Part shown: positions 50,195 through 57,821 of the stretch, piece after piece
Numbering within the stretch: position 1 is the first letter of the stretch
How the letters are laid out: each line of letters begins with the position of its first letter
NCBI GenBank assembly: GCA_947471565.1
Contig: CANIVT010000015.1
Coordinates: forward strand, 1 to 60,547
Length of the DNA: 60,547 bases
Origin: Spartobacteria bacterium
GTDB taxonomy: Bacteria; Verrucomicrobiota; Verrucomicrobiia; Chthoniobacterales; UBA6821
Direction: 5' to 3'
Notes under the pieces: generated by a model
What the model was told of the DNA's origin: nothing
What the model saw: the letters and a program-made list of their open reading frames with translations, nothing else
The model's database searches: none
Made by a program: the position numbers and the translations under genes

Positions 50195-51346
50195 ATGGCA
50201 TCCGGAAAAACATCAGGTCGTTCTGCCCGCACCCAAGCCCGCCTTCTCTTCTCCGAGAGTGAACACGGGGCCGACATGTTTCACGCAACGGGTTTTCGCG
50301 TCCCCGATCCCTTTGTGTTTCTCGAAAGCAGGGGAAAGACCTCCATCCTGCTGAGTGATCTGGAGATCGACCGTGGCCGAAAGGAGGCACGGGTCGATGA
50401 GGTTGTCTCCTGGAGCGATCTGGAGAGGAAGGTGGCTGCAAAGGCCGGGGCTAAACCGTCCCCCTCCGCCGTCATTGCCGCCTTTGCCAAGGCTCGAGGC
50501 GGCAGTCGCCCTCACGTGCCCTGTGAGTTTCCGCTGGGTCTGGCGCGCGAACTCGAAAAGCACGGGGTGAAGGTCTCTCCCGTCGAGGGGATGTTCCGTC
50601 CCGAGCGTCAGATTAAGACGCCCGAAGAGATCCGTCTCCTGAGCGAGGCGACCCGCATCACGGAGACGGGGATGGAGCGTGGTTTTGAAGTCCTTCGCGC
50701 CTCGTCAATTGGTCGTGGGGGTATCCTTCGCTGGGGAGGCGGCGTCCTGACGTCCGAGCGTCTGAGGATCGAAATCGAATCGGCGATCCTCCGTGCCGGA
50801 GGCATTCCCGCGGGCAACTCGATCGTAGCCTGCGGTGAGCAGGCGTGCGACCCGCATGAGCGCGGCCACGGCCCCCTGAAGGCCCATTCACTGATCATCC
50901 TCGATCTCTTTCCCCGTGCCCGGAGTGGCTACTACGGGGACCTGACGCGGACGGTCGTCCGGGGTAAGGCTTCGGAGGCCCAGGCGCGCCTTTGGGAGGT
51001 TTGCCTGCTCGGTCAGAGGCTGGCCCTGGGATCGCTGCGGGCCGGGGCCGACGGTGGGGCCATCCACCGTGAGGTGACGGAGTTTTTCCGCGACAACGGC
51101 TATCCGACCGAACGCATTGACGGGCGCTGGACGGGATTCTTTCACGGCACGGGTCACGGACTCGGGCTCGACCTGCATGAGGCCCCGAGGTTTGGAGCTG
51201 GGAAGCTCAAGGCCGGTCAGGTCTTCACGATCGAGCCGGGGCTCTACATTCCGGGAGTCGGCGGCGTGCGCCATGAGGATGTCGCTCTGATCACTAAGAC
51301 CGGACACAAGCTGCTGAGCCGCTGTCCGAAGCCGCTCGAGCTCTAG
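50195..51346 (+). CDS. M24-family Xaa-Pro-type aminopeptidase
   Basis: A 383-residue metallopeptidase with the pita-bread fold. The N-terminal creatinase-like domain (about 1-140) precedes the catalytic domain, where metal ligands are visible in order: D in LDLFPRARSGYYGDLTRT (two Asp), H in HGTGHGLGLDLHEAP, E in TIEPGLYI and E in VRHEDVAL. The substrate is likely to be peptides with penultimate proline, though other M24 roles are possible. ATG 50195 is chosen; it diverges from rpsN. Confidence 0.9.
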   Translation: MASGKTSGRSARTQARLLFSESEHGADMFHATGFRVPDPFVFLESRGKTSILLSDLEIDRGRKEARVDEVVSWSDLERKVAAKAGAKPSPSAVIAAFAKARGGSRPHVPCEFPLGLARELEKHGVKVSPVEGMFRPERQIKTPEEIRLLSEATRITETGMERGFEVLRASSIGRGGILRWGGGVLTSERLRIEIESAILRAGGIPAGNSIVACGEQACDPHERGHGPLKAHSLIILDLFPRARSGYYGDLTRTVVRGKASEAQARLWEVCLLGQRLALGSLRAGADGGAIHREVTEFFRDNGYPTERIDGRWTGFFHGTGHGLGLDLHEAPRFGAGKLKAGQVFTIEPGLYIPGVGGVRHEDVALITKTGHKLLSRCPKPLEL

Positions 51347-51412
51347 TGGATTCCCTAAGAAGTTGAACATTTTTACCACCCGATTGTCTGGTATCATGCA
51401 TCTCCCACGACC

Positions 51413-52096
51413 ATGAACTTCGAGACTTACATTCTACTGATCGGCGTGCCTCTGGCTTTTGGACTCTGGGCCCAGTTTCGCGTCTCCTCCGCCTTCAAGA
51501 CCTGGAAAGAGGTGTCCGTTGCCTCGGGGCTGACCGGTGCCGAGACGGCTTCCCGGATCCTTGCCGACGCAGGGATCACCGATGTGCGCGTCGAGGAGAT
51601 CAACGACATGCTCGGCGACCACTACGACCCGTCGGGCAAGCGACTCTGCCTTTCGACCGATGTCTATCGCGGCAACTCGGTTGCCTCGGTGGGGATCGCC
51701 GCCCATGAGTGCGGACATGCCCTCCAGCATCAGTTGAACTACGGGCCGCTGAACCTGCGGATGCAGATCGTTCCGGCCACCCAGTTCGCCTCGCAGATTC
51801 TCCCCTTTGTTATCCTGGGCGGTTTCTTTTTCCACATGACGGGGCTAATTACTCTCGGCATCGCCTGCTACGTGATCCTGATGGTATTCCAACTCGTCAC
51901 GCTTCCGGTGGAGTTCGACGCCTCCAACCGCGCCAAGGCGATCCTGCAACGGATGGGAATCGTCCAATCGGGTGAGGAAGCAGGCGGGGTCAATGCCGTC
52001 CTCGACGCCGCGGCCCTGACCTACGTGGCTGCCTTCGTCGCAGCACTCGGGAACCTGATCTATCTGGTCATGGCTCGGAACCACGACGAGAGGTGA
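51413..52096 (+). CDS. YugP-like membrane zinc metallopeptidase
   Basis: A 227-residue membrane protein of the neutral zinc metallopeptidase 2 (YugP) family. H98-E99-C-G-H102 in AAHECGHALQHQ is the zinc motif; STDVYRGNSVASVGIA precedes it as in the family. An N-terminal anchor (about 5-22) and two further hydrophobic pairs (about 125-160, 205-222) are present, with PVEFDASNRAKAIL between. The substrate is unknown. It follows the M24 gene by 66 bases on the same strand. Confidence 0.92.
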   Translation: MNFETYILLIGVPLAFGLWAQFRVSSAFKTWKEVSVASGLTGAETASRILADAGITDVRVEEINDMLGDHYDPSGKRLCLSTDVYRGNSVASVGIAAHECGHALQHQLNYGPLNLRMQIVPATQFASQILPFVILGGFFFHMTGLITLGIACYVILMVFQLVTLPVEFDASNRAKAILQRMGIVQSGEEAGGVNAVLDAAALTYVAAFVAALGNLIYLVMARNHDER

Positions 52097-52105
52097 GGCG
52101 GGCGA

Positions 52106-52204
52106 GGTTAAAAGGGTTAGAAAAGTTGAAACGTTAGAACTGTACGGGAGTTTCATTGCTCCTCACGCCACTTTTTAACACTTTCACTTTTTAACATTTC
52201 AACC
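52106..52204. repeat. Family B inverted iteron repeat, copy B2
   Basis: The left arm (52106-52140) holds units GTTAAAAGG, GTTAGAAAA, GTTGAAAC and GTTAGAAC; the right arm (52170-52204) is the inverted series (TTTTTAAC, CTTTCAC, TTTTTAAC, ATTTCAACC). It fills the gap from 9 bases after the YugP stop to 19 bases before the thiD ATG. Confidence 0.8.
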
Positions 52205-52223
52205 TGTCTTCAGAATTCCCCCG

Positions 52224-53009
52224 ATGCTTCCCGTTGTCCTCACCATTGCCGGTTCCGATTCCTCCTGCGGGGCGGGGGCGCAGGCCGACCTGAAGACCTT
52301 TTCGTCGCTGGGATGCCACGGACTCACCGCAATAACCTGCTTGGTTGCCGAGATCCCCGGCAAGGTCCGCTCCATCCAACCAGTGAAGCCCGAGATCGTC
52401 CGCGATCAACTCGAGGTGATGCTGGCCGCCTACCCCGTCGCCTCGATCAAGACCGGGATGCTCTTCTCCGTGCCGATCATCCGTGTCGTCGCCGACGTGC
52501 TTGGACGGATGAAAAAGCGTCCGCCCCTTGTGATTGATCCGGTCATGGTGGCCTCGAGCGGCGATCCGCTCCTCAAGGCGGGAGCTGTCGCATCTTACGA
52601 GAAGCTTCTTTTCCCGATGGCGACGCTGATCACGCCGAATCTCGACGAACTCGGGATGCTCACCGGCTTGAAGCCTGATTCCCTGGCCGAAATGCTGGCA
52701 GCGGGCAAGCGACTGACCGCCGGGACCGGCTCTTCCGTCCTGCTGAAGGGAGGGCATCTCCGCAGCGACACGGCAACCGATATCCTGATCACGCCGGACT
52801 GGGAGCAGCACCGCTACAGCGCTCCCTTTGTCCGCGGCATCGAGACTCACGGAACCGGCTGCACCTATTCGGCGGCGATTGCTGCGGGACTCGCCAAGGG
52901 GCTTTCCCTGCCAAAGGCCGTTGGCGAGGCCAAGAAATTCATCACCCGCGCGATCAAGGGTGCTCGGAAATGGGGTAAAGTCGCGGCTCTCGATCAGGTG
53001 CAGCGCTGA
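52224..53009 (+). CDS. thiD: Hydroxymethylpyrimidine (phosphate) kinase
   Basis: Phosphorylates HMP and HMP-phosphate for thiamine synthesis. The 261-residue ribokinase-like protein has TIAGSDSSCGAGAQADLKTF (about 7-26), LVIDPVMVASSG, LITPNLDE, VLLKGGH and the anion-hole/catalytic ETHGTGCTYSAAIAAGLA with the general-base cysteine. No TPP riboswitch was recognised in the upstream gap, which is taken up by repeat B2. Confidence 0.95.
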   Translation: MLPVVLTIAGSDSSCGAGAQADLKTFSSLGCHGLTAITCLVAEIPGKVRSIQPVKPEIVRDQLEVMLAAYPVASIKTGMLFSVPIIRVVADVLGRMKKRPPLVIDPVMVASSGDPLLKAGAVASYEKLLFPMATLITPNLDELGMLTGLKPDSLAEMLAAGKRLTAGTGSSVLLKGGHLRSDTATDILITPDWEQHRYSAPFVRGIETHGTGCTYSAAIAAGLAKGLSLPKAVGEAKKFITRAIKGARKWGKVAALDQVQR

Positions 53010-53019
53010 GTCTGTGCGG

Positions 53020-53224
53020 AGTTAAAATGTGAAAGCGTTAGAGCCTAGCCGGTGGATACCGGCGCGGCAGACTACGACGAAGTCGTAGCCCGGAGGGCGC
53101 CAAGGCTTCCCGGGCAGGAAGTGGCGTCAAAGTTAAAAAGGGAGGGGCGAAAGAACCTCGCTTCAGCATCAGGTGCCACTCCCGCACGTTTTAACCTTGT
53201 AACGGTTCCAACCCTTTTAACCCC
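53020..53224. repeat. Family B copy B3, carrying a family C element
   Basis: The left arm 53020-53045 (GTTAAAAT, GTGAAAGC, GTTAGAGC) and the right arm 53187-53224 (GTTTTAAC, TTGTAAC, GTTCCAAC, CTTTTAAC) are inverted as in other B copies, but the interior is about 140 bases because a complete family C element (53047-53131) lies inside. It occupies the 228-base gap between convergent thiD and the C39-like gene. Confidence 0.75.
53047..53131 (+). repeat. Family C structured element, copy C2
   Basis: Three hairpins at the same spacing as C1: CCGGT-GGAT-ACCGG (53049-53062), CTACGAC-GAA-GTCGTAG (53072-53088) and CCCGG-16 nt-CCGGG (53089-53114), then the tail GTGGCGTCAAA. Relative to C1, A-T becomes G-C in the first stem, T-G becomes C-G in the second and T-A becomes G-C in the third, so pairing is kept while sequence changes. 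Confidence 0.78.
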
Positions 53225-53237
53225 TCATCCCGGTGCC

Positions 53238-54545
53238 TTACTCGATGACCGAGAGTCCCGTCGGCTGCATGATCTGACGGGCCTCCTCCTCGGTCATCCA
53301 GCGTTCCGTTGCTGCGGGACCCCATGAGTCGGTGATGGCGATCTCGCGGGTCTTTTCGTTGTAGCCGATAATCAGGCAGACATGGCCGTACTGGGAGTCG
53401 GGCTTGAGCGGTGATCCTTTCTTAAGTGCGGGCAGGAACTTGGTCGCCCAGTCGTTCCAATTCGTGATCGCGACCCGGCGTTCCATCCGTCCGTTGACAC
53501 GCTTGTTGAATTCCTCGGTGCTGTAGTGGGCGAAGATCAGCGGCTTTCCTGCATCGATGAGCGGCTTGATCTCCTGGATGCTGCCGCTGAAATTCCTCGG
53601 AGTGATCGTCCCACCGGCATCGTAGACCACGCTCTGGGTGGCCCCGATGATCTGCGAGATGCTGGTGCCTCCGCCGGCCCTCGTCTTTCCTGCCATGGCG
53701 AGCACGTTCATGTCGGCGGGCAATCCGTAGTAGCGCAGCAAACGCTCGAACGTTGCCGGGACGCAGTAACCCTTGCGCCCCTGATCGATCATCGGAAGAT
53801 CGCTGATGAGGACATCGCCGTTGGCGCGTTTCTCGACACGACGGGAGAGTTCAAGCTTTGTGGCGGCAAAGGCTTTCTTTGACGAGTCGGCATCCTCCAG
53901 GACAGCTGTGGGGAGGATTCTGAGAGCGACATATTCGCCGGGCAATTCCACCAACAGAAAGGAATGCCCTTTCCAATCCCAGCGCTCCGCCTGTTCCCTT
54001 GTCTGCTGGAAGCGTCCCAAGCTGACGCTTCGGGATGGCCCGAAGAGATTCCTGAGTCCCGAGCGAAGAGCCGCGGCATCAGTCCTGATGGCTTCTTGCA
54101 GACCACGCATCATGCCGTCGGTGACATTCAGCGGTTCGTCGGGTTTCTGACGGGCTGCCTCCTCGGGCGACATGTAGAAGGCGATGTCTCCCTTGTTGGC
54201 GAACAGGATCGAGATGCGGGCCGTCTTGTCTCCAATCCCCTGCAGGAAGAGGCAGAGGGCGCGCACTCCGAAAACCCGCGTGTCGGAGTTAAACGTGTAG
54301 GGATAGCGGCGATAGCCGGCCTCGTAGGTGGTTTTTGATTCCTGAGGCCAGCGGAGTCGGTTTGCCGCCATCGCATCATTCTCCTCCCAGAGACTTCCCG
54401 CACCGAAAAGGGAAATGCCCATGGCCTTGTCCACCTCGGCAACTGTGGGTTCATGGAGGGATGACTGTGGAATTTCCGCCCTCGCCGAAAAAAGGGTCAG
54501 CACGAAGAGCAGGCAGAACGCAGGGAGGAGAATTCGAGTCATCAT
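53238..54545 (-). CDS. Secreted C39-like cysteine peptidase
   Basis: A 435-residue exported protein with signal peptide (about 1-23, ending FSARA). An N-terminal domain of unknown type (about 30-240) precedes a papain-like C39_2 domain (about 250-430): the catalytic Cys is in GYCVPATFERLLRYYG, the His in YGHVCLIIGYN and the third residue in AITDSWGP. The N-terminal region (KTTYEAGYRRYPYTFNS) is not recognised. The protein probably cleaves peptides in the periplasm or outside; there is no ABC transporter for a bacteriocin nearby. Confidence 0.8.
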   Translation of the reverse strand: MMTRILLPAFCLLFVLTLFSARAEIPQSSLHEPTVAEVDKAMGISLFGAGSLWEENDAMAANRLRWPQESKTTYEAGYRRYPYTFNSDTRVFGVRALCLFLQGIGDKTARISILFANKGDIAFYMSPEEAARQKPDEPLNVTDGMMRGLQEAIRTDAAALRSGLRNLFGPSRSVSLGRFQQTREQAERWDWKGHSFLLVELPGEYVALRILPTAVLEDADSSKKAFAATKLELSRRVEKRANGDVLISDLPMIDQGRKGYCVPATFERLLRYYGLPADMNVLAMAGKTRAGGGTSISQIIGATQSVVYDAGGTITPRNFSGSIQEIKPLIDAGKPLIFAHYSTEEFNKRVNGRMERRVAITNWNDWATKFLPALKKGSPLKPDSQYGHVCLIIGYNEKTREIAITDSWGPAATERWMTEEEARQIMQPTGLSVIE

Positions 54546-54625
54546 GCAGGGGGGGAAGGCGGGGCAGGTTTGAGAGAACCTATGCCCCGGCTCATGACGC
54601 TTTCAACAGCAGAAAGCTGGAAGGG

Positions 54626-54701
<76 letters not shown>

Positions 54702-54802
54702 GTAAGCCCGTTTCAACGAAGGGAGGTTGAAAATCCCCGAAACGGGGCTTCTCGGCAAGTCTCTTTCTCCGACGGGAGATGCCTTCCCCCGGAAGAACCA
54801 TG

Positions 54803-54841
54803 GAAAAAAGAGAACGCCGCACCCCGTGAGGGATGCGGCGT
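54803..54841 (-). terminator. Rho-independent terminator of acpP
   Basis: On the minus strand the stem ACGCCGCAtcCC / GGggTGCGGCGT with a short TCAC loop (54814-54841) is followed by TCTCTTTTTT (54803-54812). The stem starts 28 bases after the acpP stop. It also separates acpP from the downstream tRNA-Phe gene. Confidence 0.85.
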
Positions 54842-54869
54842 CCTGCAAAGGGAACGATGAAGAGGGGGC

Positions 54870-55115
54870 TTATTTGCCCTGCTTCTCCTCGATGTACTTC
54901 ACCACGTCGCCGACCTTCTGGAGCTTCTCGGCATCTTCGTCGGGGACTTCCACGCCGAACTCTTCCTCGAAGGCCATGACGAGCTCGACGGTGTCGAGGG
55001 AATCGGCTCCGAGATCCTCGATGAACGAGGCGTTGGTGGTGACTTGCTCCGCGGTCACGCCGAGTTGCTCGACGATGATGTCACGGACTTTTTCTTCGAT
55101 GGTTTTTTCAGACAT
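54870..55115 (-). CDS. acpP: Acyl carrier protein
   Basis: An 81-residue acidic carrier of growing fatty acids. The phosphopantetheine attachment serine is S39 in [21 protein letters not shown]. Helices and length are standard. The product ends [14 protein letters not shown] 55115 is selected because the open frame further upstream is unrelated. It is not next to fabD, fabG or fabF in this window, and has its own strong terminator. Confidence 0.96.
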   Translation of the reverse strand: MSEKTIEEKVRDIIVEQLGVTAEQVTTNASFIEDLGADSLDTVELVMAFEEEFGVEVPDEDAEKLQKVGDVVKYIEEKQGK

Positions 55116-55222
55116 GGTGGTTGTGGTTATCGGATACCCGAGCACGAGTAAAGTCCCAGCGCATGATTGGCAACGATTTTTTCGGTGTCGCCGTTGGTCG
55201 CCGCTTCTGATCGCCTTGAAGC

Positions 55223-55696
55223 ATGACCCCTTCGCACTCCCTTTTTGAGCGCAGTGTCCTGCTTGCCGCGCCGCCTGCGGAGGTCTACGCCTTTCATGAG
55301 GATCCCCGTAACATCGTGAAGATCTCGCCTCCTTCGCTTCGCGTGGAAAAGGTCGAATGCACCGTGCCGGCACGCGCGGGGGAAGAGTTCCGCCTGCGGG
55401 TCAGCCAGTTTGGCCTGCCTCTGGAGTGGATCGGATTCTGGGACGAGGCCGTTCCCTGCTCCCGTCTGGTCGACGGGGCGCGCAAGTCACCCTTCCGTCA
55501 TTGGCGTCATCATCACCTCTTCGCGGAGACACCGGGAGGCACACTCATGACTGACCGGGTGGAGTACGCGCTCCCCTTCCCTCTTCTGGGCCGACTCTTG
55601 GACGCGACCGTGATGAGGGTGGTCTTCGCAGCAATGTTCGCCGCACGGCACCGGGCGACGGCGGCCTACTTTACGAAAGTCAATAAGGCCGGTTAA
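55223..55696 (+). CDS. SRPBCC-family ligand-binding protein
   Basis: A 157-residue protein with the START/Bet v1-like fold used to bind hydrophobic ligands. [29 protein letters not shown] (split by position 8-36) is the typical first strand-helix segment, and the C-terminal helix carries [15 protein letters not shown]. Similar proteins are annotated as cell division inhibitors or cyclases without proof. Function here is unknown. It diverges from acpP. Confidence 0.85.
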   Translation: MTPSHSLFERSVLLAAPPAEVYAFHEDPRNIVKISPPSLRVEKVECTVPARAGEEFRLRVSQFGLPLEWIGFWDEAVPCSRLVDGARKSPFRHWRHHHLFAETPGGTLMTDRVEYALPFPLLGRLLDATVMRVVFAAMFAARHRATAAYFTKVNKAG

Positions 55697-55792
55697 AACC
55701 GTTAGAAGAGTGAAATGTTAAAAAAGGTCGGGACAAGCAGGAGCGGCCGCCCTTCCCACTTTTTGACGTTCTAACCTTTTAACTTTTCAACT
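55691..55792. repeat. Family B inverted iteron repeat, copy B4
   Basis: The left arm 55691-55726 contains GTTAAAACC, GTTAGAAGA, GTGAAAT and GTTAAAAAA; the right arm 55758-55792 contains the inverted series (TTTTTGAC, GTTCTAAC, CTTTTAAC, TTTTCAAC). The left arm overlaps the last codon and stop of the SRPBCC gene. The gap to the BsuPI-like gene holds nothing else. Confidence 0.8.
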
Positions 55793-55807
55793 CCTGCGAT
55801 CCCAAGG

Positions 55808-56701
55808 TCAGGGCCTCGGCGTGACCCTCGTGCTGGTGGTGAAGCCCTCCTGATTGGCGAGCGATGCCTCGATCGTGTAGTTCTCACCGGCCTTCATCTT
55901 TCCTGTGGAGATGTGCTCTGCGTAGATGACGTATTCGTCGGGATTGATCTCGGTGAAGCCTTCCTGTCGGTCGAAGGCACGATCCTCGGACCAGCGGCTC
56001 ACGACGTTGCCCGAGGAGTCCTTGATGAGGATCTCGAGGCGTTGATTGTCAGGATAAGTGAGCTCGATCTCATGCTTCCGGGCGTTCGAGATTTTCAGCG
56101 AGACATCCAGTTCGGAAGTCTGTGAGAGCGAGATGTCGGAAGGATCGACCGTGAGTGTCATCGGCGCAGGGCCGCCGGCTGCACCCGGTTTTTTCCCGTG
56201 GCCGAAGAACCCTTGGAAAAACTTTTTGACCTGCTGTCCGACCGGAGGGTGGGGCGGCTTGGGAACATACATCCCGTAGCCTTCGACCCCGGCCTTTGCC
56301 GCAGCGTCCCTGGCTTCCTGACGCTCGATGAAAAAGGGGCTGTCGCTCGGTGGCGGTTGCACGGAGATCGCCTGGACCTCGCTCTTGCTCACGGGTGCGT
56401 CGGAAGGAGTTTTGGCCGGTGACTTGCCACCCTTGGAGGGTTTGGGGAGGGCGGAAGGCGGCGCCGTCCGCGACATGCTTTCCGGTCCCGGCGTGGGGGC
56501 TCCCTGGGAAGGGGGGACCAGCGAGTCGACTCCGGTTACGGGATCCGGTGCCGGCGGAGGCGTGGGCTGCGAAAGAGCCGGGGATACTGGGGATACGGCT
56601 GCACCCGTGTCGATGGGGCCGGCGCTTTGCTGCTGGGCGCGGACAGTAGAGCCGGCGGCAAGAAGCAGTGCGGCAATCAGGAGGCAAGCGGACCGGGACA
56701 T
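55808..56701 (-). CDS. Secreted protein with BsuPI-like domain
   Basis: A 297-residue exported protein. Signal peptide 1-22 (ending GSTVRAQ), a long Pro/Ser/Ala-rich region (about 25-125), a basic segment with FFQGFFGHGKKPGAAGG, and a C-terminal beta-sandwich (about 185-297) with LDVSLKISNARKHEIELTYPDNQ, LEILIKDSSGNVVSRWSEDRAF and a KAGENYTIEASL strand. The last part resembles the intracellular proteinase inhibitor BsuPI domain, by memory of family pattern. The role is unknown. ATG 56701; divergent from the next gene. Confidence 0.7.
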   Translation of the reverse strand: MSRSACLLIAALLLAAGSTVRAQQQSAGPIDTGAAVSPVSPALSQPTPPPAPDPVTGVDSLVPPSQGAPTPGPESMSRTAPPSALPKPSKGGKSPAKTPSDAPVSKSEVQAISVQPPPSDSPFFIERQEARDAAAKAGVEGYGMYVPKPPHPPVGQQVKKFFQGFFGHGKKPGAAGGPAPMTLTVDPSDISLSQTSELDVSLKISNARKHEIELTYPDNQRLEILIKDSSGNVVSRWSEDRAFDRQEGFTEINPDEYVIYAEHISTGKMKAGENYTIEASLANQEGFTTSTRVTPRP

Positions 56702-56769
56702 CCATGAGGCGTAACCCGACCGGGGCATCGGTTGCAAATGTTATCCCGCCACATTACTCTCCCGGCATC

Positions 56770-57369
56770 ATGCGGCTCCCGTTCCCGGCACTCCTCTCGC
56801 TTGCACTCCTCGCCTCCGGGTTCACCCCCGCGCATGCGGGAACCTCCAACAAGAAGAAGGATGTCCTTTCCGTCAGGATCCACGGCGAGGGGGGGGCTGA
56901 GGAGGGTGAGAAATTCACCGTGCCGGTTGTCCTGATCGACGGCCGCCGGGCCGCCCTTTCGATCATGCCGCTCCTCTCCGAGCACGACATCAAGTCCGTC
57001 TATCCTTTCCGCGCGGCGGACGGCAGCTTCGGTATTTATCTGCGACTCGATCCGCACGGGGCCAACCTGCTCACCCAGTATTCTCTGGAGCGGATGGGAC
57101 GCAACAACGTGCTGGCTGTCATGGTCAACGGCCGTCAGGTCACCGATGTCATCGTCGACAAACCGGTCCGGGACGGGCTCTTCTGTATTCCCCAGGGCCT
57201 GACCATGATCGAGGCGGCGCGCTTCGTGAACGCCTACCCCGTCATGGGTCAGGAGAATTCCAAATCGCAGAAAAAGAAGAACCCCAAGTTCATGCCGAGC
57301 AACATCATGCTGCCGCCCAAGGCTGCCGATCTCAAGGGGGCGTCGACGCCGGCCCCAGCCGCCCCGTGA
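56770..57369 (+). CDS. Exported protein with SecD P1-head-like domain
   Basis: A 199-residue protein with signal peptide (MRLPFPALLSLALLASG, cut after AHA at about 24). The mature part IYLRLDPHGANLLTQYSLERMG, NVLAVMVNGRQVTDVIVDKPV, GLFCIPQGLTMIEAARF follows the pattern of the periplasmic head of SecD (first base/head region), seen here without the membrane domain. I infer a similar fold, not a translocation role. The C-terminus is basic and Pro-rich. ATG 56770; the next gene begins within its last bases. Confidence 0.65.
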   Translation: MRLPFPALLSLALLASGFTPAHAGTSNKKKDVLSVRIHGEGGAEEGEKFTVPVVLIDGRRAALSIMPLLSEHDIKSVYPFRAADGSFGIYLRLDPHGANLLTQYSLERMGRNNVLAVMVNGRQVTDVIVDKPVRDGLFCIPQGLTMIEAARFVNAYPVMGQENSKSQKKKNPKFMPSNIMLPPKAADLKGASTPAPAAP

Positions 57370-57371
57370 CG

Positions 57372-57821
57372 ATGTCCTCCAAACCCTCGCTCCGTTCAGG
57401 CTGGATTCTGGTGGTTGGCCTGATCGGTCTTTGCGTGCTCGGCACTTGGCTCACCTCGCGGAACTACCGCGCGCAGGTCTTGACCAGCACCCGGGCGACG
57501 GTTCTTGAGAACATGTGGCCGGAGAGCAAGATCTCCGCACAGTTTGCTGCCGGTGAGGCCTCCCGCATGCGCCCCGGCATGGTTGCCCGGATCACCGTCG
57601 GCAACGACAAGACCTTGATTCCCGGCCGCATCTTCTCTGTCGGAACTGTTACCAATGCCGCTACCGTGATGATCTCCGTGACCGGTGATGTCGGGAATGC
57701 CGGCAGGCCAGCAGGCGAGACGGGCAAGCCCCATCACTATCTGCCCGCCGGTGCCGAGTGCGCCGTCACGATCGATATGACGATCCCTCGGGAGGCCTTA
57801 GCGTCTCCATCGCCCCGATGA
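57372..57821 (+). CDS. Single-TM protein with HlyD-like beta domain
   Basis: A 149-residue protein with an N-terminal anchor (about 10-30, WILVVGLIGLCVLGTWL) and a periplasmic part in which MRPGMVARITVGNDKTLIPGRIFSVGTVTN and LPAGAECAVTIDM look like the last beta-barrel part of HlyD/EmrA membrane-fusion proteins. The coiled-coil and lipoyl parts are missing, so it is either a minimal relative or a coincidental resemblance. It starts at GTG 57366 (4-base overlap) or ATG 57372, and its stop overlaps the lnt start. Confidence 0.55.
   Translation: MSSKPSLRSGWILVVGLIGLCVLGTWLTSRNYRAQVLTSTRATVLENMWPESKISAQFAAGEASRMRPGMVARITVGNDKTLIPGRIFSVGTVTNAATVMISVTGDVGNAGRPAGETGKPHHYLPAGAECAVTIDMTIPREALASPSPR

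Noticed and set aside
52097-52223. A TPP riboswitch before thiD
   Set aside because: The gap is filled by family B arms; no THI-box-like conserved segments were found.
54870-55373. A 167-codon version of the acpP frame
   Set aside because: The extra 86 residues are not ACP-like and overlap the divergent SRPBCC gene; the standard ACP start is at 55115.
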